Source: Hungatella sp. UBA5385
Lineage (GTDB): Bacteria > Bacillota > Clostridia > Lachnospirales > Lachnospiraceae
DNA: 50,882 nucleotides
Direction of reading: 5' to 3'
NCBI GenBank assembly: GCA_002409995.1
Contig: DHOR01000024.1
Location: 52,719 to 103,600 of the forward strand
Shown piece by piece: positions 1 through 7,549 of this stretch. The position numbers were made by a program, and so were the translations under genes. Under the pieces are notes generated by a model that saw nothing but the letters and a program-made list of their open reading frames with translations, had not been told where the DNA came from and searched no databases. Every line of letters starts with the position of its first letter. Position 1 is the first letter of the stretch.

Positions 1-12
1 GGGTCGAACCCC
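1..12. repeat. Dispersed palindromic repeat, right arm only, cut by the window edge
   Basis: The first 12 bases, GGGTCGAACCCC, match the right arm of the palindromes at 2977-3030, 21162-21216 and 24693-24732. The left arm is outside the window. The bases that follow (TCAGGTAAAA) differ from those of every other copy, so this is a separate copy. Confidence 0.75.
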
Positions 13-107
13 TCAGGTAAAAATCCCTCCATTATAACACCAGACTTCCCTTCAATGCTATTCTCTTTAAGTAAACTAAAACAAGAAAATGGCAAGGAGG
101 AAAAATC

Positions 108-854
108 ATGTCCCCAGCAATCGAAGTAATACATTTAACAAAGACTTACAAAACAAACCACAGTCCTGCTGTCGCTGATCTAAACCTGACAGTGGAAACT
201 GGTGAAATCTTTGGGTTGCTTGGTCCTAACGGAGCAGGGAAATCCACAACTCTGGAATGTATACTGGGAACCCGGAAAGCTGACAGCGGAACTGTATCCG
301 TTCTGGGTCTCAATCCAAAGTCTCAGAGAAGAAAACTCTATGAAGAGGTAGGCGTACAATTTCAGGAGGGGAGTTATCAGGATAGAATTACTGTCAAAGA
401 AATCTGCGAAGAAACAGAATGTCTTTACAAAACTTATGATGATTACCGGCTTCTTCTGGAGAAATTCAATTTATCCCATAAGCTTACCAGTCCGGTAAAT
501 GAACTGTCAGGCGGGGAAAGACAGCGTCTCTCCATTATACTGGCTTTGATTCCCCGGCCTAAATTAGTATTTCTGGACGAACTTACAACAGGGCTGGATA
601 CCTACGCCCGAAAAGAAGTTTGGGAAATATTAAAAGAGCTAAAGAAACAGGGACTTACTATTTTTCTTACCTCTCATTTTATGGATGAGATAGAAATCCT
701 CTGTGACCGTATTGGCATTCTAAAAATAGGAAACTTGATTTTTACAGGAACAGTAGAGGAAGCTAAGAAGGTCAGCGGACAGGAGAGTCTGGAGAACGCT
801 TATCTCTGGTTTACTGGTGAATTAAAGGAGGAACTTGAACATGAAAGCATTTAG
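108..854 (+). CDS. ABC-2 type transporter ATP-binding protein
   Basis: A 248-residue ABC ATPase that would power export through the membrane protein encoded just downstream. Walker A is GPNGAGKST near residue 40, the Q-loop is VQFQEG, the signature is LSGGERQRL, Walker B runs into LVFLDEL and the switch histidine is in LTSHFMDE. Walker B has DEL in place of the usual DEP. A good AAGGAGG site lies 9 bases before the ATG. The gene overlaps the permease by 14 bp, so the two are probably co-translated. The substrate cannot be read from the sequence; family members export drugs, antibiotics, lipids or polysaccharide. Confidence 0.9.
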   Translation: MSPAIEVIHLTKTYKTNHSPAVADLNLTVETGEIFGLLGPNGAGKSTTLECILGTRKADSGTVSVLGLNPKSQRRKLYEEVGVQFQEGSYQDRITVKEICEETECLYKTYDDYRLLLEKFNLSHKLTSPVNELSGGERQRLSIILALIPRPKLVFLDELTTGLDTYARKEVWEILKELKKQGLTIFLTSHFMDEIEILCDRIGILKIGNLIFTGTVEEAKKVSGQESLENAYLWFTGELKEELEHESI

Positions 855-1584
855 AATATTATTGAAAAATGAAGGAAAGCTCTCCATTCGTGGATTGGAT
901 ATGTTTATTTTTGCAATCTGTATGCCGGTAGTTGTGACTATACTCATCGTCATCATACTTGGGGACAAGCCGGCTGCAGAAGGTTCCCCCTATACCTTTT
1001 TTGAACAATCCTTTGGAGCGGTTTCTACTATAGCCATTTGCGCTGGCGGAGTTATGGGTCTGCCTCTGCTGATCTCTGATTACAGACATCGGAAAATCTT
1101 AAAACGCTTTCAGGTAACACCTGCCCATCCTGTGCTGCTGTTAGGCGTACATGCCGCAATCTATGCGCTTTACTCTCTTGCTTCTCTGGTCCTTATTACG
1201 GTTATATCCGTTCTCTTTTTTAACTTCAGGATGCCAGGCAGCTGGTTAAGCTTTCTGGGAGCGTACTTATTGGTGATGTTTTCCATGTTCAGCATTGGAT
1301 TCCTGGTGGGCGGTCTTGCGCCTGACAGCAAAACCGCAGGTATGATTGCAAGCCTTCTGTATTTCCCAATGCTGATCTTCTCAGGGGCTACTCTCCCCTA
1401 TGAGATTATGCCTGTGGGAATGCAAAAGGCAGTGGATTTTATGCCTTTAACACAGGGAATTGCGTTGCTGAAAACAGCGGCTCTTGGTGTGCCTTTTGAA
1501 AATTCATACAAGGCTGCGGCTGTTATTATTGTGATTGGTGTTATTTGTACAGGCCTTTCCATAAGTTTTTTTAAGTGGGAGTAG
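841..1584 (+). CDS. ABC-2 type transporter permease
   Basis: A membrane protein of about 247 residues with six predicted hydrophobic segments, the partner of the preceding ATPase. I chose the ATG at 841 because AAAGGAGG at 824-831 is correctly spaced for it; a TTG at 835 in the same frame is too close. The segment around SGATLPYEIMP and the following PLTQGIALLK is typical of the C-terminal half of ABC-2 permeases. A strong terminator follows at 1597-1642. Function beyond export is unknown. Confidence 0.88.
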   Translation: MKAFRILLKNEGKLSIRGLDMFIFAICMPVVVTILIVIILGDKPAAEGSPYTFFEQSFGAVSTIAICAGGVMGLPLLISDYRHRKILKRFQVTPAHPVLLLGVHAAIYALYSLASLVLITVISVLFFNFRMPGSWLSFLGAYLLVMFSMFSIGFLVGGLAPDSKTAGMIASLLYFPMLIFSGATLPYEIMPVGMQKAVDFMPLTQGIALLKTAALGVPFENSYKAAAVIIVIGVICTGLSISFFKWE

Positions 1585-1596
1585 AACTATATATAA

Positions 1597-1642
1597 ACAA
1601 AGCAGCACGAGGATTTGCTTCCGAATGCTGCTTTGTTTGTAT
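1597..1642 (+). terminator. Intrinsic terminator of the ABC-2 operon
   Basis: Perfect arms ACAAAGCAGCA (1597-1607) and TGCTGCTTTGT (1626-1636) are followed by TTGTATAT. It sits 12 bases after the permease stop. The MerR gene converges from the other side and may use it too. Confidence 0.85.
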
Positions 1643-1673
1643 ATACCTCTTATTGAGACCATTCATTTTCCAC

Positions 1674-2507
1674 TCACCTATTTTTAACCACTGCCAAAGC
1701 AATTACTGACCCAAAAACAATTACCAGCCATAAGCCGGTCATCCACACAGGCCATTGGATTCCGAGGATTTTATTAAGAGGTATAATAACAATACTGGCA
1801 TGACAAAGTTGGTTGAATTTTGTAATTTGTGGTTCATATCCCTCACTTTTATTTCTTGCCCTCTTCACTTCCCCCATTCCCCATTTTTTTTGCAGTGCAG
1901 CCTGGTCATTCTCAGGCCATATAGTATGAAGCAGAAAAAATGGTAAAGGGGACAATAGTACTACAATTTCCCAGATATCTACTATATCCTTGGGAAATGA
2001 AACATGAAAAATCAAATTAACAGGAGTTAAAAAAATAGATATAATACACAAAATACAAAATCTCCAACTCAGCCGTTTTAAGAAATCAACCACTTCATTA
2101 GCAATCCGATCTTTTTTCATCGCTTCTCTTCCTCTCTGCTTCCAAAGGACTTTTTGTGATTCTAATATAAAAGGATCAAAGGATTCATAATCCCATTCTT
2201 CATTCTTCAGCCTGGTACATAGGTGTTTTATTTCCATAAGAGAAGTCATTTCCTGTTCTATCTGATCTTGTCTTCTTTCCAGCAGTCTATTTAAATGAAT
2301 CTTTCCATCTGCATACAAACGAATATCTGAAACAGGAATTCCCATGGTTCTCAGACATTTAATTTTCTCTAAGTTTTCCACATCTTTCTCTGTATATTCT
2401 CTATAATTATTAAATCCTCTTGCAGGAGATAACAGTCCTTCTTTCTCATAAAAACGTATATTTGCCTTTGATATGCCAACTCGATCTTCCATCTCTTTAA
2501 TTGTCAA
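1674..2507 (-). CDS. MerR-family regulator with C-terminal membrane domain
   Basis: A 277-residue protein. Residues 1-70 are a MerR winged helix-turn-helix (MTIKEMEDRVGISKANIRFY), followed by a coiled helix with ERRQDQIEQEM. The second half, about residues 145-277, has three to four strongly hydrophobic stretches (FCILCIISIFLTPVNLIF, IWEIVVLLSPLPFFLL, and a C-terminal VWMTGLWLVIVFGSVIAL). A soluble effector domain is expected there, so this looks like a membrane-anchored regulator. The start is TTG at 2507, with GGAGG 8 bases upstream. It converges on the ABC-2 exporter, which it may control; that is inference. Confidence 0.85.
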   Translation of the reverse strand: MTIKEMEDRVGISKANIRFYEKEGLLSPARGFNNYREYTEKDVENLEKIKCLRTMGIPVSDIRLYADGKIHLNRLLERRQDQIEQEMTSLMEIKHLCTRLKNEEWDYESFDPFILESQKVLWKQRGREAMKKDRIANEVVDFLKRLSWRFCILCIISIFLTPVNLIFHVSFPKDIVDIWEIVVLLSPLPFFLLHTIWPENDQAALQKKWGMGEVKRARNKSEGYEPQITKFNQLCHASIVIIPLNKILGIQWPVWMTGLWLVIVFGSVIALAVVKNR

Positions 2508-2560
2508 AAGATTTCCCTCCTTTAGCTATACAGCCCTGGTTTTTTTATCTTTCTGACTTT

Positions 2561-2591
2561 ATTATAGAGGTTCAACTGGGTTTAATGTCAA
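2561..2591 (-). promoter_or_regulatory. Promoter with 19-bp spacer upstream of the MerR gene
   Basis: On the minus strand a consensus TTGACA (2591-2586) and TATAAT (2566-2561) are 19 bp apart. Such long spacing is the hallmark of promoters activated by MerR proteins through DNA twisting, so autoregulation is likely. GTTGA occurs twice, inside the -35 and in the spacer. Confidence 0.7.
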
Positions 2592-2649
2592 CTGATTTTG
2601 AAAACATTTATAAAAAAGTACAGAATATCCCTTAAAAGAGAAAAGATTA

Positions 2650-2690
2650 AGGTCATCTTAACTGTCATATAGCTGGCAGAAAGATGACCT
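2650..2690 (-). terminator. Terminator behind a gene remnant
   Basis: AGGTCATCTT (2650-2659) pairs with AAGATGACCT (2681-2690). On the minus strand it is followed by a T-rich tail. It lies 11 bases after the stop codon of the remnant at 2701-2799 and is probably the surviving terminator of that lost gene. Confidence 0.65.
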
Positions 2691-2700
2691 CATTTTATTA

Positions 2701-2799
2701 TTATTCGGCTAATGTATAACCATCAGTTGACGGAAGTGTAAAATCAACTGGCTGACCTCCCCACTTCAATTCCAGCCCATACCAACCTGTAATTATAAA
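2701..2799 (-). pseudogene. C-terminal fragment of an unidentified gene
   Basis: About 32 codons are open on the minus strand and end in GYTLAE followed by TAA, directly before a terminator. The visible residues include WYGLELKWGG and VDFTLPSTD, which read like a folded extracellular or enzyme C-terminus. There is no start codon or ribosome site, and an in-frame stop closes the fragment upstream near 2800. I read it as what remains after a deletion. I do not recognise the family. Confidence 0.45.
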
Positions 2800-2810
2800 A
2801 ATCTAATCAG

Positions 2811-2976
2811 TTGTACACGGCTTTTACTATGACGATTGTTAAAAATGGACCTACTGCCTCTCAGAACGCCATCACAGAGTTATATGGCATTCTGGAAAAG
2901 ATAACAAATCCAGATTATCTAAGTGGACAACGGATACAGAGCACAAAGAAGCTGCTCAGTGATGGGGAGGTAAGGA
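2811..2976 (+). pseudogene. Orphan coding fragment running into the palindromic repeat
   Basis: An open frame on the plus strand has protein-like composition (AITELYGILEKI, SGQRIQSTKKLL). It then runs into the palindrome at 2977-3030 and on, antisense, into the ABC ATPase gene. There is no ribosome site at its TTG or at the internal ATG at 2829. Its beginning abuts the end of the opposite-strand fragment at 2799. The two probably mark a recombination junction. No family recognised. Confidence 0.35.
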
Positions 2977-3030
2977 ATTTAACTAAGGGGTTCGACCCTT
3001 TTATAAAAGGGTCGAACCCCTTAGTTAAAT
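2977..3030. repeat. Dispersed palindromic repeat, 54-bp perfect palindrome
   Basis: Every base of 2977-3003 is the complement of its partner in 3004-3030, with no loop. The inner core is GGGGTTCGACCCTTTT and its complement. The outer ten bases (ATTTAACTAA) also pair perfectly. It starts one base beyond the stop codon of the ATPase gene at 3032. Each half can also fold alone: AAGGG pairs with CCCTT around GTTCGA. Confidence 0.95.
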
Positions 3031-3031
3031 A

Positions 3032-3781
3032 TTACCACCATTTGATTAAATCCGTCACTTCATTTCTTAAATTCACAAAATCCTCAGATACAATATCTCT
3101 GGGCCTTGGCAGATCATTTTTAATTTCGGTCTTGATCTTGGTTGGCTTATTGGTAAGAACCAAAATCCGTTCCCCTAAATAAACCGCTTCTTCTATATTA
3201 TGGGTAATAAATATAACAGTAGTCCCATTCCGCTTCCATAAGTTTAATAATTCATCTTCCAGCTTAAAACGAAGCTCAATGTCAAGCTGTCCATAGGGTT
3301 CATCCATTAACAGCAGCTCCGGCTCTGTAGCAAAGGCTCTGGCAATTACGACCCGCTGGAGCATACTTGCTGACAGCTGATCCGGATAGTATTTGCGGTA
3401 TTTTGTTAATCCTACTACCTCTAAATACTCTTCCACCTTCTGATCTGCCAGTTCTTTGGGCATGTGCTTAATAGACAGACCGAATCTTATATTTTCTTCC
3501 ACAGTCAGCCAGGGCATGGTGGAATATTCCTGAAAAATATAGGCTATGCTGTGCTTCTTTAAATCCACAGGTTCATTGTTAATTAATATTTCACCTTTGG
3601 TTGGCTGATAAAGCTTTGTTAAACTGTTTAAAAATGTGGTCTTTCCACAGCCTGTGGGCCCTACAATACAGAGAAATTCCCCCTTTTTTACATCAAAGGA
3701 AATATCATCAAGTACAAGAAGCTCATCAAACTGCTTAGTCAGATTCATCACTTTTACTTTTATTTCCCGTTTGTCTTCCAT
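3032..3781 (-). CDS. SsuB/TauB-like ABC ATPase with degenerate signature motif
   Basis: A 249-residue ATPase of the sulfonate/nitrate/taurine importer family. Walker A (GPTGCGKTT), Q-loop (IFQEYS), Walker B (LLLMDEPYGQLD) and switch histidine (FITHNIEEA) are intact. The signature that should read LSGGM/Q is LSASMLQR. The start has GGAGGAG just upstream. It is the last gene of the transporter unit, 11 bp after a second ATPase that shows the complementary defects. Together they probably form a heterodimer with one working ATP site. Confidence 0.88.
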   Translation of the reverse strand: MEDKREIKVKVMNLTKQFDELLVLDDISFDVKKGEFLCIVGPTGCGKTTFLNSLTKLYQPTKGEILINNEPVDLKKHSIAYIFQEYSTMPWLTVEENIRFGLSIKHMPKELADQKVEEYLEVVGLTKYRKYYPDQLSASMLQRVVIARAFATEPELLLMDEPYGQLDIELRFKLEDELLNLWKRNGTTVIFITHNIEEAVYLGERILVLTNKPTKIKTEIKNDLPRPRDIVSEDFVNLRNEVTDLIKWW

Positions 3782-3792
3782 AAGCTCCTCCT

Positions 3793-4572
3793 TTACATTG
3801 ATTTATCCATATTTTCTGTGATTTCCCGCCGAAGCCGGAGAAATTCAGGGTCTACATAGCTTCTGGGGTGGGGAAGATCAATGATATATTCTTTTTTGAT
3901 TTTAGAGGGACAGTTAGTCATCAGAATGATCCGGTCTGCCAGAAATAATGCCTCTTCAATATTATTTGTAACAAAAACCACCGCCCTCTTTTCCTTTTGC
4001 CAGATTCTCTGCAGTTCCTCTTCCATCATATATCTGGTCTGGGCATCCAAATGCCCAAATGGCTCATCCATCAGCATCAAACTGGGATTGTTGCTGTAGG
4101 CTCTTGCAATTCCAACTCTCTGGCGCATACCTCCTGAAAGCTGGGATGGATAACTTTTCTCAAATCCTTTTAAACCAACCAGATCAATATAATGATCTGC
4201 AATCTTTTTCCGTTCCTCTTTTTTAAACCCGCGCACTTTAGGACCGAATTCCACATTTCCCATAACTGTCAGCCATGGAAAAAGAGCTGTTTTCTGATAA
4301 ACTACTCCCCTTTCAGGAGCCGGAGCAGTCACTTTTTTTCCATGATCCACCACTTCTCCTTTTGTGGGAGATTCCAAACCGGCAAGAATGTTTAAAAGTG
4401 TGGTCTTGCCGCACTGTCCGGGTCCGAATAATACCAGAAACTCATTATCCTTCACTGAAAAGTCAATATCTTCCAGAACCAGATTCTTCCCTGTACCGTC
4501 GAAGCTGTCAAACTCCTTGGAAATATGACTGCATTTCAGTACATCTGCTATATTCCCTGCTGCTGATTCCAT
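3793..4572 (-). CDS. SsuB/TauB-like ABC ATPase with altered Walker A and H-loop
   Basis: An ATPase of about 259 residues. The signature LSGGMRQR, Q-loop (VVYQKT) and Walker B (LMLMDEPFGHLD) are normal. Walker A reads GPGQCGKTT, so the fourth-position glycine is Gln. The H-loop reads FVTNNIEEA, so the switch histidine is Asn. I chose ATG 4572 over GTG 4578 because GGGAGG lies 8 bases before the ATG and only 2 before the GTG. It overlaps the upstream permease gene by 25 bp. Family membership is secure; the pairing with the next ATPase is inferred. Confidence 0.87.
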   Translation of the reverse strand: MESAAGNIADVLKCSHISKEFDSFDGTGKNLVLEDIDFSVKDNEFLVLFGPGQCGKTTLLNILAGLESPTKGEVVDHGKKVTAPAPERGVVYQKTALFPWLTVMGNVEFGPKVRGFKKEERKKIADHYIDLVGLKGFEKSYPSQLSGGMRQRVGIARAYSNNPSLMLMDEPFGHLDAQTRYMMEEELQRIWQKEKRAVVFVTNNIEEALFLADRIILMTNCPSKIKKEYIIDLPHPRSYVDPEFLRLRREITENMDKSM

Positions 4573-5345
4573 ATGCACAGCCTCCCTTCCAGTTTTGCCA
4601 TGGCAGTTGCAAGTATATATCCCACAATGCCGATTGCCAGCATTCCAACCATAATCTGAACCGTATTACCATTGGTCATACCCATGACGATGAGCCAGCC
4701 CACCCCTTCATCAGAGCGTACCATCTCTGCACCAACCACTGCTGACCAGCCGGCTGTAATGGCAATCTGAAGTCCTGCGAAAATATAGGGGATGGAAGAA
4801 GGAAGCACCACCCGAAAAAACACCTGGCGTTCAGAAGCGCCCAACATTCTGGCAGCTCCCAATAAAACATGATCCACATTCTTGGTTCCATCATAGGTGT
4901 TAACTGTAATAAAGCAGAAACAGCCTAGAAATATAATGAAAAATTTGCTCTGGTCTCCAAGTCCAAACCAGAGAATGGACATAGGAATCCAGGCGAGAGG
5001 CGGAATGGGGCGGATAAATTCAAATATAGGCTTTATAATAGCTTCCACTGTCTTTGAATACCCCATGGACACTCCCAGAAAAATACCTGCTATGGTAGCG
5101 AATATAAAAGCAACTCCTACTCTGTACAAGCTGACACCGATATGTACCAACATCCTGTGTTTTCCAATAGGTACAGTAAAACTTTCCACAAATTTACTGA
5201 TAATCTCTGATGCAGGAGGAAGGAACATTCCCGCATTGGTAAATCTAGCCACCAGCTCCCACACAAGAAGGAGGGACATAAAAGCAACAATAGTCATAAA
5301 AGCAGCCATATTCTTTCTCATAAAACGAGATGTTTTGCTTTCCAT
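4548..5345 (-). CDS. SsuC/TauC-like ABC permease (second of two)
   Basis: A 265-residue inner-membrane permease with about six hydrophobic segments. The cytoplasmic coupling loop (GAARMLGASERQVFFRVVLP) matches the EAA loop of SsuC/TauC proteins. It follows another permease by 2 bp and overlaps the ATPase gene downstream. Two distinct permeases in one unit imply a heterodimeric channel, whereas SsuC normally homodimerises. Confidence 0.9.
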   Translation of the reverse strand: MESKTSRFMRKNMAAFMTIVAFMSLLLVWELVARFTNAGMFLPPASEIISKFVESFTVPIGKHRMLVHIGVSLYRVGVAFIFATIAGIFLGVSMGYSKTVEAIIKPIFEFIRPIPPLAWIPMSILWFGLGDQSKFFIIFLGCFCFITVNTYDGTKNVDHVLLGAARMLGASERQVFFRVVLPSSIPYIFAGLQIAITAGWSAVVGAEMVRSDEGVGWLIVMGMTNGNTVQIMVGMLAIGIVGYILATAMAKLEGRLCIWNQQQGI

Positions 5346-5347
5346 AT

Positions 5348-6133
5348 CTATTTTCCTCCCTTCACATATTTATTCTGTAATTTTTCCAGCACTGTGGAAA
5401 GCAGATAACCGATGACACCGATGGTAATCATACCAACAATGATCACATCAGGCCGTCCCAGCATTCTTGCCACCTGGATCATATAACCCAGACCTCTTGT
5501 TGCTGCCAGCAGTTCTGCTGCTACAAGAGCCACCCATGAAGAACCAAGAGCCAGTCTCAACCCTGTAAATATCATGGGAAGAGCTGTGGGGATTGCCACT
5601 TTAAAAAGCATCTGCCGCTTCGATGCGCCGAATGTACTTGCTACCCAGAGGTGAACCTGACTGGTGCGTTTGATTCCTGCATAGGAATTGATAGTTGCAC
5701 TGATAAATGCCGCAAAAAATATAATTCCAACTTTAGACCAGTAACCGATTCCCAACCATAAAATCATCAGGGGAATCCATGCCAGCGCAGGAATCGGCCG
5801 GATCACATCAAACAGTGGTTTGGCAAACATTTCAAATTTACGGTTCCATGCCATGGCAATACCTAATGGCACTCCCACCAAAACTCCCACAGTGTATCCC
5901 CCAAGGGCAATCTTCATACTGGCTGCAATATGCTGGAGAAGGGTTGCTCCATCCGGATTCACCCCTCCTGTCAGCTTATAGATCAATGTATTCAGTACTT
6001 TTGCCGGGCTGGGAAGCATCATGGGAGAAATCAAATGCAAAATATCAGTGACCAGTTCCCATATGAAAAGCACAGCAATTACAGAACAGACTGATAAAAT
6101 CCGGTATTTGTATTTTGCAGTTTTATTCTTCAT
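5348..6133 (-). CDS. SsuC/TauC-like ABC permease (first of two)
   Basis: A 261-residue permease with six hydrophobic segments and an EAA-type loop (VASTFGASKRQMLFKVAIP). It is related to, but clearly different from, the permease that follows. It lies 15 bp after the binding-protein gene and is part of the same unit. The conserved RPIPALAWIPL stretch is characteristic of the nitrate/sulfonate/taurine family. Substrate is not readable from the permease. Confidence 0.9.
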   Translation of the reverse strand: MKNKTAKYKYRILSVCSVIAVLFIWELVTDILHLISPMMLPSPAKVLNTLIYKLTGGVNPDGATLLQHIAASMKIALGGYTVGVLVGVPLGIAMAWNRKFEMFAKPLFDVIRPIPALAWIPLMILWLGIGYWSKVGIIFFAAFISATINSYAGIKRTSQVHLWVASTFGASKRQMLFKVAIPTALPMIFTGLRLALGSSWVALVAAELLAATRGLGYMIQVARMLGRPDVIIVGMITIGVIGYLLSTVLEKLQNKYVKGGK

Positions 6134-6148
6134 AAAGCTTCCCTCCTG

Positions 6149-7237
6149 TTAATTTGCTTTTTTTACAAATCTGGAATCAATATTGCTGTCAAATTTATCA
6201 ATCAGCTCAGGTTCCAGCTGACCAAGCCCAATATAAAATTCGCCAAGCTCTCTTGCGAAATTGCCTAATTCACGATTATTCCAGTCTTCTGCCACAATAA
6301 ACTGCACTCTTCCAAGATCACTTACACAACTTTCTCTTGTGGCCTCAGCACCAGCTTCCTTCAGATACTCAACCATTAAGTCCGCTGCCATATCCTGATC
6401 ATCATTAAGGGCTCTACATGCCTCCATCACACAATCCATGTATTTCTGAACTAATTCTTCTTTTCCTTCTACTGCCTTCCGGTTTGCAACTACCATATCC
6501 ACATATCTGGTTCCTAAATCAGCCAGATTTCCAACTTGTACCATACCATCATTTTCAGCTTCAAAAAATGTGGGAACATTTAAGGCAACTGCGTCACACT
6601 GATTTGCCTGCAGGGCCTGATATGCCTGTGCAGTGTCCATATTGACAATATTAACATCTGTAATTCCAAGCCCCAGTTTCTCCAGCCATTTTAATGTGGT
6701 AAAATGCTGTGCTGTTCCGATTGGAAGAAGTATGGTGGTCCCCTTTACTGTATCCGGACTTCCAAGAACATTGGGGTAAGATGGGTTGTAGCCTGCTGCC
6801 GAAGCAATAGGGGAATCAGGCTTAACAAAAACTCCCAGTCCATCTGTGGATTCTAAAACTTCTCCAATGATCATCATATCGTAATTTGCAACACCTGTAA
6901 CTGCTGCCGCTCCCATAGCTCCCACATCCCATAAATCTGCTGCAAGTGCCTCATTCATGGGCGCTCCTGTAGCAAACATGATGGTATCCATTTTAAATCC
7001 TGCTTTTTCATCCAATTTATTTTTCTTAATATACTCTGTAGGCAGACTGGTGATAAATGGCATTACTGCCACGCGAAGCACAGGCAGTTCCCCTTCAGCC
7101 TCTGTCTTTATGCCTTCATTTTCGGCAATCTCCGCTTTACCTCCTGAATTTCCCCCTGAACCATTACAGGCTGTCAGAGCCATGGTCAGTGCTATCGCTG
7201 TCACTGTTAATTGAATAATCTTTTTTCCCTTTCTCAT
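6149..7237 (-). CDS. SsuA/NMT1-like substrate-binding lipoprotein
   Basis: A 362-residue extracellular solute-binding protein. Residues 1-24 are a lipoprotein signal ending in the lipobox LTAC, followed by a Gly/Ser-rich linker. The body starts with LPVLRVAVMPF and contains LPIGTAQHFTTLKWL and AYQALQANQCDAVALN, the pattern of SsuA/TauA/ThiY-type proteins. It captures the substrate for the two permeases and two ATPases downstream. The adjoining sulfatases suggest a sulfated or sulfonated ligand; this is inference. Expression probably starts from the AraC-boxed promoter upstream. Confidence 0.88.
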   Translation of the reverse strand: MRKGKKIIQLTVTAIALTMALTACNGSGGNSGGKAEIAENEGIKTEAEGELPVLRVAVMPFITSLPTEYIKKNKLDEKAGFKMDTIMFATGAPMNEALAADLWDVGAMGAAAVTGVANYDMMIIGEVLESTDGLGVFVKPDSPIASAAGYNPSYPNVLGSPDTVKGTTILLPIGTAQHFTTLKWLEKLGLGITDVNIVNMDTAQAYQALQANQCDAVALNVPTFFEAENDGMVQVGNLADLGTRYVDMVVANRKAVEGKEELVQKYMDCVMEACRALNDDQDMAADLMVEYLKEAGAEATRESCVSDLGRVQFIVAEDWNNRELGNFARELGEFYIGLGQLEPELIDKFDSNIDSRFVKKAN

Positions 7238-7352
7238 GGTTTCCTCCTTGTTTTATGGCTAACACCAAACTATACATATACAGGAAAACACAAGCCTGTC
7301 CGACTTGCCGCAACCAACTCATTTACACTTGTGTTTCCCTTTTTGTACAATT

Positions 7353-7480
7353 ATTATATCCCCTGTGCTTTGTTCCGTTTTTTCTTATATCTTACTTTTC
7401 TTTTTCTTTTTAATACTTTCAGATTCTGTTGCCATTTTTGACTTTTTATAATCCGACTTTTGTTTTTATATTTTGACTTT
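7353..7480 (-). promoter_or_regulatory. Transporter promoter with 21-bp-spaced direct repeats (candidate AraC-type operator)
   Basis: The 312-bp gap 7238-7549 has no gene. On the minus strand a TATAAT lies at 7358-7353 with no good -35. Upstream, AAAGTA occurs at 7419-7414 and again at 7398-7393, exactly 21 bp apart and just upstream of the -35 position. That is the geometry of a class II AraC activator site. AAAGTC boxes also occur at 7480, 7460 and 7445. The likely binder is the response regulator encoded at 9040-10563. Confidence 0.5.
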
Positions 7481-7549
7481 TTCTCTGATATAAGAATAAG
7501 ACCGCACAGTAAAAACCGGCGATCCTATTCCTTAATCTTTTATTTTATA

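Noticed and set aside
2977..3030. Palindromic repeats as ordinary intrinsic terminators
   Set aside because: Two copies follow stop codons, but no T run follows the stems, and other copies lie upstream of genes. Termination may be a side effect, not the explanation.
4275..4745. 156-codon plus-strand frame opposite the ABC genes
   Set aside because: It is the antisense of two clearly real genes with full ABC motifs and has no family features.
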